6,275 bases of DNA from an uncultured Carnobacterium sp. (GTDB lineage: Bacteria > Bacillota > Bacilli > Lactobacillales > Aerococcaceae): assembly GCA_937967765.1 (NCBI GenBank), contig CALCML010000035.1:1-6275 (forward strand), in the 5' to 3' direction. Below are positions 1 to 5,439 of this stretch, in pieces. A model generated the notes under the pieces. The model was given only the letters and a program-made list of their open reading frames with translations. It ran no database searches and was not told the origin of the DNA. The stretch's first letter is position 1; the number at the start of each line of letters is the position of its first letter. A program made the position numbers and the translations under genes.

Positions 1-157
1 AAAACAATTAGAAGAGTTAAGTGGGGTGAAGCAACCCGTGATTGCTCGAATCGAGACAGGGAAGAGCACCCCACAACTAGATACCTTATTAAAGATTCTA
101 GGCTGTTTAGGAAAAACACTAGCCATCGTGCCATTATCAAAATATGAAGTGAAGTAG
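1..157 (+). CDS. XRE-family helix-turn-helix protein, probable HigA-type antitoxin (C-terminal part)
   Basis: Open from the left edge (reading frame begins at base 2) to TAG at 155-157, leaving 51 residues. The visible part contains the end of an XRE/Cro-type helix-turn-helix: ELSGVKQPVIARIETGKST followed by PQLDTLLKILGCLGKTL. The SGV-x-Q-x-x-IARIE-x-G segment is the usual turn plus recognition helix, and the PxLDTLxKIxxxLGxxL helix closes the domain. The protein ends soon after with AIVPLSKYEVK, a short beta-like tail common in HigA-type antitoxins. Such proteins normally bind their own promoter and neutralise a RelE/HigB-like RNase encoded just upstream; that gene would lie outside the window. 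A stand-alone XRE regulator is the alternative. The fold is secure, the antitoxin role is inferred. Confidence 0.82.
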   Translation, partial: KQLEELSGVKQPVIARIETGKSTPQLDTLLKILGCLGKTLAIVPLSKYEVK

Positions 158-164
158 AATGTAG

Positions 165-202
165 AAACTCAAAATTATCATATATGATAATTTTGAGTTT
201 TT
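165..202 (+). terminator. Intrinsic terminator after the XRE gene, perfect 36-base palindrome
   Basis: Eight bases after the XRE stop codon, 165-200 is a perfect palindrome: arms AAACTCAAAATTATCA and TGATAATTTTGAGTTT around a self-complementary TATA. T residues run on to 202 and resume at 204-207. The plus direction is favoured because the T run lies on that side. The stem is AT-rich, so termination may be moderate. Confidence 0.8.
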
Positions 203-229
203 GTTTTCCTCGGAGTGGAGGTGGTTTTC

Positions 230-334
230 TTGTCGAAGAACCTTGAAGTGTTTGAACCACTATACACCAAAACCTTTACAAATCTGATTAAAATACCTGC
301 ACCACACAAATGTGCTGGATTTTTAGCAACATAA
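230..334 (+). CDS. Possible 34-residue small protein with TTG start
   Basis: A TTG at 230-232 is preceded by GGAGGTGG (217-224) at a good ribosome-binding distance (8 bases between GGAGG and the TTG), and the frame stays open to TAA at 332-334. The product begins MSKNLEVFEPLYTKTF and ends KCAGFLAT. I do not recognise it; there is no signal peptide or membrane helix. It sits downstream of the XRE terminator with no clear promoter of its own, and its 3' third crosses the terminator-like hairpin at 296-324 and enters the inverted repeat. The strong ribosome binding site is the only real support. It could be a genuine small gene, the remnant of a longer gene cut by the repeat, or chance. Confidence 0.25.
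   Translation: MSKNLEVFEPLYTKTFTNLIKIPAPHKCAGFLAT
296..324 (+). terminator. Weak terminator-like hairpin pointing into the inverted repeat
   Basis: CCTGCAC at 296-302 can pair with GTGCTGG at 312-318 (six pairs and one T-T mismatch), followed by ATTTTT. It resembles an intrinsic terminator on the plus strand and mirrors the strong minus-strand terminator at 616-648 on the other side of the inverted repeat. The stem is short and the T run interrupted, so activity is uncertain. Confidence 0.35.
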
Positions 335-435
335 ATACAAGATAGAAGAAATAATGCTCCATCAAAAAGCTAAGAAGATAGACGAGTCTTTTTGTTTATT
401 GAAAGAATAGTGGGGAATAGCATTGAATGTGAATT

Positions 436-469
436 AGCTGGAGTTAGGAATTGATTCCTTACTCCAGCT
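436..469. repeat. Central hairpin in the loop of the large inverted repeat
   Basis: AGCTGGAGTTAGGAA (436-450) and TTCCTTACTCCAGCT (455-469) pair at 14 of 15 positions with one T-T mismatch, around a TTGA loop. No T run follows on either strand, so it is not a usual terminator. It would cap the long stem formed by the outer arms. Confidence 0.75.
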
Positions 470-482
470 TTGAAGCTTCAAA
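469..482. repeat. 14-base perfect palindrome TTTGAAGCTTCAAA
   Basis: A perfect palindrome directly abutting the central hairpin, sharing base 469. It is followed at 488-500 by a second near-palindrome, GAGACCTAGGCTC, perfect except for one symmetric mismatch. Such short dyads could be protein binding sites or small RNA stems; nothing in the sequence decides. Confidence 0.6.
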
Positions 483-615
483 GGTGAGAGACCTAGGCTC
501 GAACCGTTGCCCCACTATAACTCTTTCAATAAAAAACAAAAAGACGCAAGTCTATCTTTTTCCTTTTGAAGAGCACCAATTAAGTATTATTTCTTCTAGC
601 ACATATTTATGTCAC

Positions 616-648
616 AAAAAAACTCCCGGCACCAATTGGTACCAGGAG
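616..648 (-). terminator. Intrinsic terminator of the amino-acid ABC transporter operon
   Basis: Read on the minus strand, CTCCTGGTACCAA (648-636) pairs with TTGGTGCCGGGAG (635-623), with G-U wobbles at the two non-Watson-Crick positions, followed by seven T residues (622-616). The wobbles form only in the minus-strand RNA, which fixes the direction. It begins about a dozen bases beyond the stop codon of the ATPase gene. Confidence 0.9.
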
Positions 649-659
649 CAGTGTTGATT

Positions 660-1391
660 TTAATGTAAGACTTTGTTTAAGAAGTTTTGAGTACGTTCGT
701 TTTGTGGGTTACCAAACACTTCTTCAGGAGTTCCTTCTTCGATGATATAACCACCATCCATGAAGATAACGCGATCGCTAACCTCACGCGCAAATCCCAT
801 CTCGTGTGTTACCACGACCATCGTCATCCCTTCTTTAGCTAGGTTTTGCATTACTTCTAATACATCCCCAACCATCTCAGGGTCGAGTGCTGAAGTTGGT
901 TCATCGAATAATAACATTTTTGGTTTCATTGCAAGCGCGCGGGCAATAGCCACACGTTGCTTTTGACCACCTGAAAGAGATTTAGGAGAGACATCTGCTT
1001 TATCTGCAAGACCAACCATGCCAAGGAGTTCCATCGCATGTTCAGTTGCAGCTTCTTTTGTCTCACGACCTAATTCTACCGGTGCAAGAATGATATTTTC
1101 TAGAACGCTTAGGTGAGGGAAGAGGTTGAAGTGTTGGAACACCATTCCGATTTCCTCACGAACTTTATTTAAGTTTGTTTTCTTGTCTGTTAAATCATAG
1201 CCATCAATGATGATATGACCACTGTTGATTTTTTCAAGACGGTTTAAGCAACGTAAGAAAGTTGATTTACCAGATCCAGAAGGACCGATAATACAAACTA
1301 CTTCGCCTTCCTCAATAGAAAGGTCGATGGATTTTAATACTTCTAAGTCGCCATATTTCTTTTGAATTTTTTGAACTTCGATAATAGCCAT
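660..1391 (-). CDS. glnQ: Polar amino-acid ABC transporter ATP-binding protein (GlnQ-type)
   Basis: A 243-residue ATPase that powers amino-acid import by the fused binding protein-permease encoded just upstream; it acts at the inner face of the membrane, presumably as a dimer. Motifs in order: aromatic A-loop Tyr13, Walker [10 protein letters not shown] (36-44), Q-loop Gln86 in [10 protein letters not shown], signature LSGGQ (139-143), Walker B MLLFDEP (159-165) and switch His196. The [11 protein letters not shown] and [12 protein letters not shown] segments are typical of the GlnQ/HisP polar amino-acid subfamily. The ATG at 1391-1389 was chosen because it overlaps the permease stop codon as TAATG and has AGAAAGGAA upstream. 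An in-frame extension to 1475 would add 28 unrelated residues inside the permease gene. The overlap suggests translational coupling. The exact substrate cannot be read from the ATPase. Confidence 0.96.
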   Translation of the reverse strand: MAIIEVQKIQKKYGDLEVLKSIDLSIEEGEVVCIIGPSGSGKSTFLRCLNRLEKINSGHIIIDGYDLTDKKTNLNKVREEIGMVFQHFNLFPHLSVLENIILAPVELGRETKEAATEHAMELLGMVGLADKADVSPKSLSGGQKQRVAIARALAMKPKMLLFDEPTSALDPEMVGDVLEVMQNLAKEGMTMVVVTHEMGFAREVSDRVIFMDGGYIIEEGTPEEVFGNPQNERTQNFLNKVLH

Positions 1392-2827
1392 TATTTTAAA
1401 TTCCTTTCTAAGTGAGCTGAAAGTTTCGTTAATAGAACGATTACGATTAAGTACATCACGCCGACGATTAACCACATTTGACTTGATTGTAAGTTACGAG
1501 CGATGATGACTTTACCTGTTTGCGTTAATTCGGCAATACCGATAATTGAAAGGATAGATGTATCTTTCAATGTGATAACGAATTGGTTGATGAATGAAGG
1601 AACCATAATTCGAATCGCTTGCGGTAAGATAACTTTTTGCATGCTCTTAGAATATGGAAGACCTAAACTCATGCAGGCTTCGTATTGTCCTTTATCAACC
1701 GCTTGAATACCCCCACGGATAATTTCAGCGATGTAAGCCGATGCGTTCAAGCTAAGGGTGATGACACCCGCTACGAACGGTTGCATTGTAATGTTGAATG
1801 CTTGTGGAATTCCAAAGTAAATGAAGAACGTTAATACGATTAGTGGAACACCACGGATAATGTCAATGTAAAATCCTGCGATTGCTTGTACGATATTGTT
1901 TTGGCTTGTCTTCATTAAACCAAAGATAATACCGATTAAACTTGCGAAGATTAAAGCAACAACTGTTAATACGATTGTGTTCCATAAACCAGTTGCAAGA
2001 GTTTTCCAGTTTGTTTTGATTAACCCTAGAATGCTTGTTGCTTCTGTGTTTTCGCTAGCATTTGTTGTGTATTTATTGATGATTTCATCATATTTACCAC
2101 TTTCTTTTAGTTTTTTCAAACCGTTGTTGAAAGCAGTGATTAATTCTGCATTTTCACCTTTATTAACAGCAACACCATATTCTGTTTTGTTTTCGTTATG
2201 GTCTGTCATTTTTAAAGGTAAGTTGTTTGATGTGATTGAGTAGGCAAGTACTGGATAGTCTTCAAATAAAGCGTCACTGTTTCCTACCATTACATCTTGG
2301 TACATACTTGATGAATCTTCAAAAGTTGTGATTGTAAATCCATATTTATTCTTGATTGATTCAGCGTAAGTGGCACCTTGTGTTCCTAATTTAACGGCAA
2401 CTTTTTTACCTTTTAAATCAGAAAGAGATGTGATTTCAGAGTTTTTAGGAACTCCCATCCCAATTCCACTGTCATAGTAACTATTTGTGAAGTCGAATTT
2501 TTGTTTACGTTCATCCGTAATTCCCATTCCGGCCATCACAGCGTCTACTTGACCAGATTCTAATGCTTGAACGGCAGCATTGAAGCCGAGTGGTTTGAAT
2601 TCTACTTCGAAGCCTTCAGCCTCTGCGATACTCTTCATTAATTCAATATCAATTCCGACGTATTCACCATTTGTATCTTGGTATTCAAATGGAGCAAATG
2701 TAATATCTGTTGCGATTACATATTTTTTAGTTTCTGCTTTAACAGAACTTGTCGGAGAAACGAGGGATAGAAGAGTCATCAATAGAGTGACTAGAACAGT
2801 TCCCAAGCTCAATTTTTTTATGTTCAT
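1391..2827 (-). CDS. glnP: Fused amino-acid-binding protein and ABC permease (GlnP-type)
   Basis: This 478-residue protein joins both exported parts of a polar amino-acid importer. Residues 1-31 are a signal sequence (KK, a hydrophobic core, then SSVKA before Glu32) without a lipobox. Residues about 35-255 form a family 3 solute-binding domain: [36 protein letters not shown] (Arg107 is the usual ligand carboxylate contact), [11 protein letters not shown] and [12 protein letters not shown]. Residues about 278-475 are the permease with several membrane helices, and [21 protein letters not shown] (383-403) is the EAA loop that contacts the ATPase. Fusion keeps the binding domain tethered outside the cell. 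Lactococcal GlnP carries two tandem binding domains; this protein has one. Glutamine, glutamate or asparagine are likely substrates, but cystine or others are not excluded. GGAGGA precedes the ATG. Confidence 0.95.
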   Translation of the reverse strand: MNIKKLSLGTVLVTLLMTLLSLVSPTSSVKAETKKYVIATDITFAPFEYQDTNGEYVGIDIELMKSIAEAEGFEVEFKPLGFNAAVQALESGQVDAVMAGMGITDERKQKFDFTNSYYDSGIGMGVPKNSEITSLSDLKGKKVAVKLGTQGATYAESIKNKYGFTITTFEDSSSMYQDVMVGNSDALFEDYPVLAYSITSNNLPLKMTDHNENKTEYGVAVNKGENAELITAFNNGLKKLKESGKYDEIINKYTTNASENTEATSILGLIKTNWKTLATGLWNTIVLTVVALIFASLIGIIFGLMKTSQNNIVQAIAGFYIDIIRGVPLIVLTFFIYFGIPQAFNITMQPFVAGVITLSLNASAYIAEIIRGGIQAVDKGQYEACMSLGLPYSKSMQKVILPQAIRIMVPSFINQFVITLKDTSILSIIGIAELTQTGKVIIARNLQSSQMWLIVGVMYLIVIVLLTKLSAHLERNLK

Positions 2828-2846
2828 ACATATTCCTCCAAATCTA

Positions 2847-2860
2847 CCTTACGTATAAGG
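2847..2860. promoter_or_regulatory. Short dyad at the predicted transcription start of the ABC operon
   Basis: CCTTA and TAAGG arms flank CGTA, covering roughly +1 to +14 of the predicted minus-strand transcript. It could be an operator half-site pair or a small 5' leader stem. The arms are only 5 bases, so chance is possible. Confidence 0.3.
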
Positions 2861-2867
2861 TTTTTCC

Positions 2868-2896
2868 ATTATAGGGAAGATTTTCTGAAAATGCAA
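2868..2896 (-). promoter_or_regulatory. Sigma-A promoter of the amino-acid ABC operon
   Basis: On the minus strand, TTGCAT (2896-2891) and a perfect TATAAT (2873-2868) are separated by exactly 17 bases. Transcription would start near 2861, giving a leader of about 33 bases with GGAGGA before the permease ATG at 2827. Confidence 0.85.
2879..2893. promoter_or_regulatory. CodY box overlapping the ABC operon promoter
   Basis: GATTTTCTGAAAATG matches the CodY consensus AATTTTCWGAAAATT at 13 of 15 positions, failing only at the two outermost bases. It covers most of the spacer and the start of the -35 element, so bound CodY would block RNA polymerase. CodY senses branched-chain amino acids (and GTP in some species) and commonly represses amino-acid and peptide transporters in low-GC Gram-positive bacteria. 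The match is seen directly; regulation is inferred. Confidence 0.72.
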
Positions 2897-2911
2897 AATT
2901 CTAGTCTCATT

Positions 2912-2934
2912 TCATGTTACATTTTCTAACATGA
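2912..2934. promoter_or_regulatory. Perfect 8-base dyad upstream of the ABC operon promoter
   Basis: TCATGTTA (2912-2919) and TAACATGA (2927-2934) are exact inverted copies separated by CATTTTC. The centre lies about 62 bases upstream of the predicted transcription start, a position suited to an activator or a second regulator. No T run follows on either strand, so it is not a terminator. The cognate factor is unknown. Confidence 0.5.
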
Positions 2935-2946
2935 GTTTCTGAGTAT

Positions 2947-2981
2947 AAAAAACTCTCTTCTCTGATAAAAGAGAAGAGAGT
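2947..2981 (-). terminator. Intrinsic terminator of the hit - ytxH - HAD operon
   Basis: ACTCTCTTCTCT (2952-2963) and AGAGAAGAGAGT (2970-2981) form a perfect 12-base stem with a 6-base loop. On the minus strand it is followed by six T residues (2952-2947). It starts five bases after the HAD stop codon and insulates the ABC operon promoter just beyond. Confidence 0.93.
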
Positions 2982-2986
2982 GATGT

Positions 2987-3859
2987 TTATTTTTCTTGTT
3001 CGAGGACACGCCAAATCGCTTTTGCCACACCGCCGTTAACATTGGTATCTGTCACAAAATCAGCAATGGCTTTAACTTCATCTGGAGCATTTCCCATCGC
3101 AACACCTATTCCAGCGTCACGAATCATGGACACGTCATTGAAGTTATCGCCAATTCCAAATACTTCCTTCATCGATAAGCCAAGTGTTTTGGCATAATGA
3201 GCAACCGCAATGCCTTTTTGAGCGTCCTTATGGTTGATTTCCAAATCCGTATAAAATGCGGAAGTGACCACGAGGTTTGGATGCGCTTGATCAATATGTT
3301 CACGAACGGGTTTGAAATAAGTAGGCCCATCATCGTGAGAGACGATAATCTTGAAGACTTTAATATCTGGAATCGATAGCACTTCTTCAGCAGTCGTCAC
3401 ATCGGTTGCTTTTAGAAGGATTTTGAGCTGTCTAATTTCTTCCTTCAATTGTTCAGGCGATAGATTATTTCTTTCAGCCTTTTTTCGTTCAATGACTTTG
3501 TTAATAAAGAGAGCGTAGTTCTTTCTAAAGTTTCCTTCAGAAGTCACGAGCTGCCAGTCTAAGTCAATCGAATCGAAGTAGTCTAATAGAGTATAGACGG
3601 TATCGTGTGGAATCGTTACTTCCCAGATAATCTCATGATTTTTATTAAAGATCTGAGCGCCATTCATCGCAATGACAGGAAGATGTAATTCTGCTTGTTC
3701 AAGTGCGAAATTGGCTTGTAGATAATCGCGTCCAGTACAAACGATAAAATGTTTCCCCTGTTTTTGGAGTTTTCGAATCGCTTGAATGTTATTTTTATGT
3801 ACCTCTACGTGGTTCGTGAGGAGAGTACCATCCATATCCGATGCAAATAATTTAATCAT
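2987..3859 (-). CDS. Cof-type HAD-superfamily sugar-phosphate phosphatase
   Basis: A 290-residue cytosolic HAD hydrolase of the Cof (IIB) type, a family that dephosphorylates sugar phosphates, nucleotides or flavin precursors using a phospho-aspartate intermediate and Mg2+. Motif I is FASDMDGTLL with nucleophile Asp8 and acid/base Asp10; motif II is Thr42 in CTGRD; motif III is Lys215 in DAQKG; motif IV is GIGDNFND with Asp238 and Asp242. The region from about 85 to 195 forms the cap that selects substrate, and contains a charged helical stretch (about 120-150). Length is normal for the family. The start fits motif I placement, with GAGGG eight bases before ATG and only 12 bases after the upstream stop, so it is last in the hit operon. 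Substrate cannot be predicted; these enzymes are promiscuous. Confidence 0.93.
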   Translation of the reverse strand: MIKLFASDMDGTLLTNHVEVHKNNIQAIRKLQKQGKHFIVCTGRDYLQANFALEQAELHLPVIAMNGAQIFNKNHEIIWEVTIPHDTVYTLLDYFDSIDLDWQLVTSEGNFRKNYALFINKVIERKKAERNNLSPEQLKEEIRQLKILLKATDVTTAEEVLSIPDIKVFKIIVSHDDGPTYFKPVREHIDQAHPNLVVTSAFYTDLEINHKDAQKGIAVAHYAKTLGLSMKEVFGIGDNFNDVSMIRDAGIGVAMGNAPDEVKAIADFVTDTNVNGGVAKAIWRVLEQEK

Positions 3860-3871
3860 AGGGCAAACCCT

Positions 3872-4204
3872 CTATTTCATTTCTTTAAGATGTGTTTGCA
3901 ATGTTTGAATTTTTTCTTGAATACGTCTGAAGCGTGGTTTATTTTCCAATTGGAATTTTGCGACTTCTTCTTGAATAGAATTCACAACTTCCATTGTTTG
4001 TGGAACAATCACTTCTTGGATTTCTTTAATACCTCTTTCAAGAGTGGCTTTACCGGTATTAATCACAGTAACATCCTGTGTCACTTCTTGAATTTGTTTT
4101 GCTAAGATTTCACGATTTTCTTTACCGCTTCTTGGGTTGTTTAGTAGGGCAACGGCTCCACCGATCACACTACCGAAAATAAAACCTTTTAGAAATTTAC
4201 TCAT
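3872..4204 (-). CDS. YtxH-like membrane-anchored coiled-coil protein
   Basis: A 110-residue protein with one N-terminal membrane helix (about 5-22, GFIFGSVIGGAVALL, with small-residue packing) followed by NNPRSGKENRE, the counterpart of the APKSGKE segment seen in YtxH-family proteins. The remaining 80 residues are charged, helical and probably coiled coil, and face the cytoplasm if the helix is oriented as usual. The family has no defined biochemical role; some members are stress-related in Bacillus. It starts three bases after the hit stop codon, with GGAGG inside the end of hit, so it is almost certainly co-translated with it. YtxH-type genes recur beside hit and ecsAB in Firmicutes, which supports the call more than the low-complexity tail does. 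Confidence 0.85.
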   Translation of the reverse strand: MSKFLKGFIFGSVIGGAVALLNNPRSGKENREILAKQIQEVTQDVTVINTGKATLERGIKEIQEVIVPQTMEVVNSIQEEVAKFQLENKPRFRRIQEKIQTLQTHLKEMK

Positions 4205-4207
4205 TGA

Positions 4208-4630
4208 TTATGCCTCCATTTGTTCGCGAATTGATTGCGCGATTTCTGCTAATACTTCTGAACTTGGATTCGTTGGTTCCCATTTTAATCCAAAGCCATC
4301 TTCTTTTGTATAGCGTGGGATTAAGTGGATGTGAGAGTGGAAGACGCTTTGGTAAGCCAACTCTCCGTTATTACTTAAAATGTTTAAACCTTTAATGTCT
4401 GGGTTTGACGCTTGAACGGCACGTGCGATTTTAGGAATACGTGCAAAAACTGCGCTCGCTAGGTCTTCGTCATATTCGAAGATATTGGCCACGTGTTTCT
4501 TAGGAACGACCAGTGTATGCCCTGGTGTTACTTGCGAAATGTCAAGGAACGCAAGTACTACGTCATCTTCATACACGATATGTGCTGGAATTTCTTTATT
4601 AATAATTTTGTCAAAAATGCAATCTGTCAT
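4208..4630 (-). CDS. hit: HIT-family nucleotide hydrolase/transferase
   Basis: A 140-residue histidine-triad protein of the Hint branch, which hydrolyses nucleoside phosphoramidates and adenylylated compounds; the cellular role in Firmicutes is unclear. The triad is HSHIHLIPR, with His98, His100 and His102, the middle one being the expected nucleophile. AFLDISQVTPGHTLVVPKKH (27-46) and LNILSNNGELAYQSVFH are the other family blocks. Length is normal. At the N-terminus many bacterial relatives have a C-x-x-C pair that helps bind zinc; here it reads CIFDKI, with Asp7 in place of the second Cys. A strong AAGGAGG lies before the ATG. It is first in a three-gene minus-strand operon and diverges from the gene at 4763. 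Confidence 0.96.
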   Translation of the reverse strand: MTDCIFDKIINKEIPAHIVYEDDVVLAFLDISQVTPGHTLVVPKKHVANIFEYDEDLASAVFARIPKIARAVQASNPDIKGLNILSNNGELAYQSVFHSHIHLIPRYTKEDGFGLKWEPTNPSSEVLAEIAQSIREQMEA

Positions 4631-4658
4631 GGTGTTTCCTCCTTGAGTTCGTACCTCT

Positions 4659-4687
4659 ATGGTATCAAAAAATGCTGTAAAATGAAA
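4659..4687 (-). promoter_or_regulatory. Probable extended -10 promoter of the hit operon
   Basis: On the minus strand, TTTCAT (4687-4682) lies 17 bases before TACCAT (4664-4659), which is preceded by an extended TGA. Neither hexamer is strong, and the extended -10 carries most of the case. Spacing to the hit ribosome binding site is reasonable. Confidence 0.55.
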
Positions 4688-4708
4688 GACTCGTAGCAGT
4701 TGTTGTCG

Positions 4709-4737
4709 TTGCTTTTTAGAAGAACATATCCTAAAAT
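4709..4737 (+). promoter_or_regulatory. Sigma-A promoter of the DUF1211-type membrane gene
   Basis: TTGCTT (4709-4714) and TAAAAT (4732-4737) are separated by exactly 17 bases. Transcription would begin near 4744, leaving a leader of roughly 19 bases that contains GAGGAG before the ATG at 4763. It runs divergently from the hit promoter, with about 22 bases between the two -35 boxes. Confidence 0.75.
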
Positions 4738-4762
4738 ATCAGAATGAAAGTGAGGAGTCTTC

Positions 4763-5425
4763 ATGAAGGGGAAATTAGATGCGTTAAGCGATGCGATTAT
4801 TGCCATTGCAATAACCGTTTTAGTATTAGAAATCAATACACCAACATCGATGGAGTGTATGTGGCAGTTTGCAAAGGAAATCTTTTTATTTGCGCAAAGT
4901 TTTGTCGTGATTGCGAACTTTTGGTTTGAACGTTCGCAGTTCTTTGGTCGTTCAAAACGAATTTCCTTCTCGATTTTGTCGATTGATCTATTAGCACATT
5001 TGGGAATCTGTCTCATCCCGTTATTTACAAAATTCTTATTTAGTTTTGAAAATCGAGTGATTTCTGTGCTAGCATACGGTGTTTTGATTGCAATCATTTC
5101 AGTATTGTTTGATATTGAAAACTATTTTGTATTGAAACAATCATTAACCGAAGCAGAGTACGAGAGAAAAGATGAGATGCTTATTCTATTCAGAAAATTT
5201 CATATTCGCTCCTATTTAACATCAGTGATTATTTTGGCTTTGACATTTTTCATTCCTCAAATCGTTATGTACTTATACTTGGCGATTCCAATGACTAAGT
5301 TCTTTTCACGTTTAGGGGCGGGGAAAGGTCGTTCAATATTTGTAGACGAAAACTTAGTCGAATTTTCAGATAAAGTATTAGGACGAATTGATGAAGAAAG
5401 AACAAAGAGAAATATTGCAAAATAA
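4763..5425 (+). CDS. TMEM175/DUF1211-family membrane protein
   Basis: A 220-residue polytopic membrane protein. The N-terminus, GKLDALSDAIIAIAITVLVL (positions 3-22) followed by EINTP, matches the hallmark first helix of the TMEM175/DUF1211 family (usually R-L-x-A-F-S-D-x-x-x-A-I-x-x-T-x-x-V-L), with Leu8 in place of the usual Phe and Lys4 in place of Arg. A second hallmark, ANFWFERSQFF (51-61), is the counterpart of the W-x-x-H-x-x-x-F segment. Further hydrophobic stretches lie at about 68-92, 98-122 and 148-178, and the tail is cytosolic and charged. Some bacterial family members form K+-conducting channels; whether this one does is inference, given the altered first-helix residues. GAGGAG precedes the ATG. 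It has its own promoter and terminator, so it is a single-gene unit between hit and ecsA. Confidence 0.82.
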   Translation: MKGKLDALSDAIIAIAITVLVLEINTPTSMECMWQFAKEIFLFAQSFVVIANFWFERSQFFGRSKRISFSILSIDLLAHLGICLIPLFTKFLFSFENRVISVLAYGVLIAIISVLFDIENYFVLKQSLTEAEYERKDEMLILFRKFHIRSYLTSVIILALTFFIPQIVMYLYLAIPMTKFFSRLGAGKGRSIFVDENLVEFSDKVLGRIDEERTKRNIAK

Positions 5426-5439
5426 TATAAATGAATAGG

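Larger units (their letters stand above)
329..612. repeat. Large imperfect inverted repeat with 94-base structured centre
   Basis: The left arm (329-415) and right arm (510-612) are inverted copies. In the inner part, 375-415 matches 510-558 at 39 of its 41 bases, in four exact blocks: 375-383 with 550-558, 386-397 with 534-545, 398-406 with 522-530, and 407-415 with 510-518. They are separated by an internal loop (GA against GCAA) and two 3-base bulges. Farther out, exact matches recur: 13 bases (343-355 with 586-598) and 9 bases (329-337 with 604-612). The loop is 416-509. No transposase or reverse transcriptase is visible. It could be a MITE-like element with long terminal repeats, an inverted duplication of an intergenic region, or the gene of a long hairpin RNA. 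The repeat is read directly; its class is not established. Confidence 0.8.

Noticed and set aside
496..505. Minus-strand GGTTCGAGCC resembling a tRNA T-arm
   Set aside because: The flanking bases do not form a T-stem, and no matching acceptor, D or anticodon arm lies at the right distance on that strand.
329..612. Retron non-coding RNA or IS element as the identity of the inverted repeat
   Set aside because: No reverse transcriptase or transposase is encoded nearby, and no target-site duplication could be read with confidence.
451..657. 68-residue plus-strand reading frame starting at TTG, with GGAG upstream
   Set aside because: It runs through the right arm of the inverted repeat and the operon terminator; its start lies in the central hairpin loop and the apparent ribosome binding site is the hairpin arm. 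Composition is not protein-like.
1392..1475. Upstream extension of the ATPase gene adding 28 residues
   Set aside because: The extension lies entirely inside the permease gene in another frame, lacks family similarity, and the TAATG start at 1391 has a ribosome binding site and fits the family N-terminus.
2828..2867. Possible riboswitch or T-box in the leader of the amino-acid transporter operon
   Set aside because: The predicted leader is only about 33 bases, too short for either, and holds no terminator.
4657..5097. 146-residue minus-strand reading frame antisense to the membrane gene
   Set aside because: It is the shadow of the TMEM175-like gene, overlaps both divergent promoters, and shows no domain or sensible ribosome binding site.
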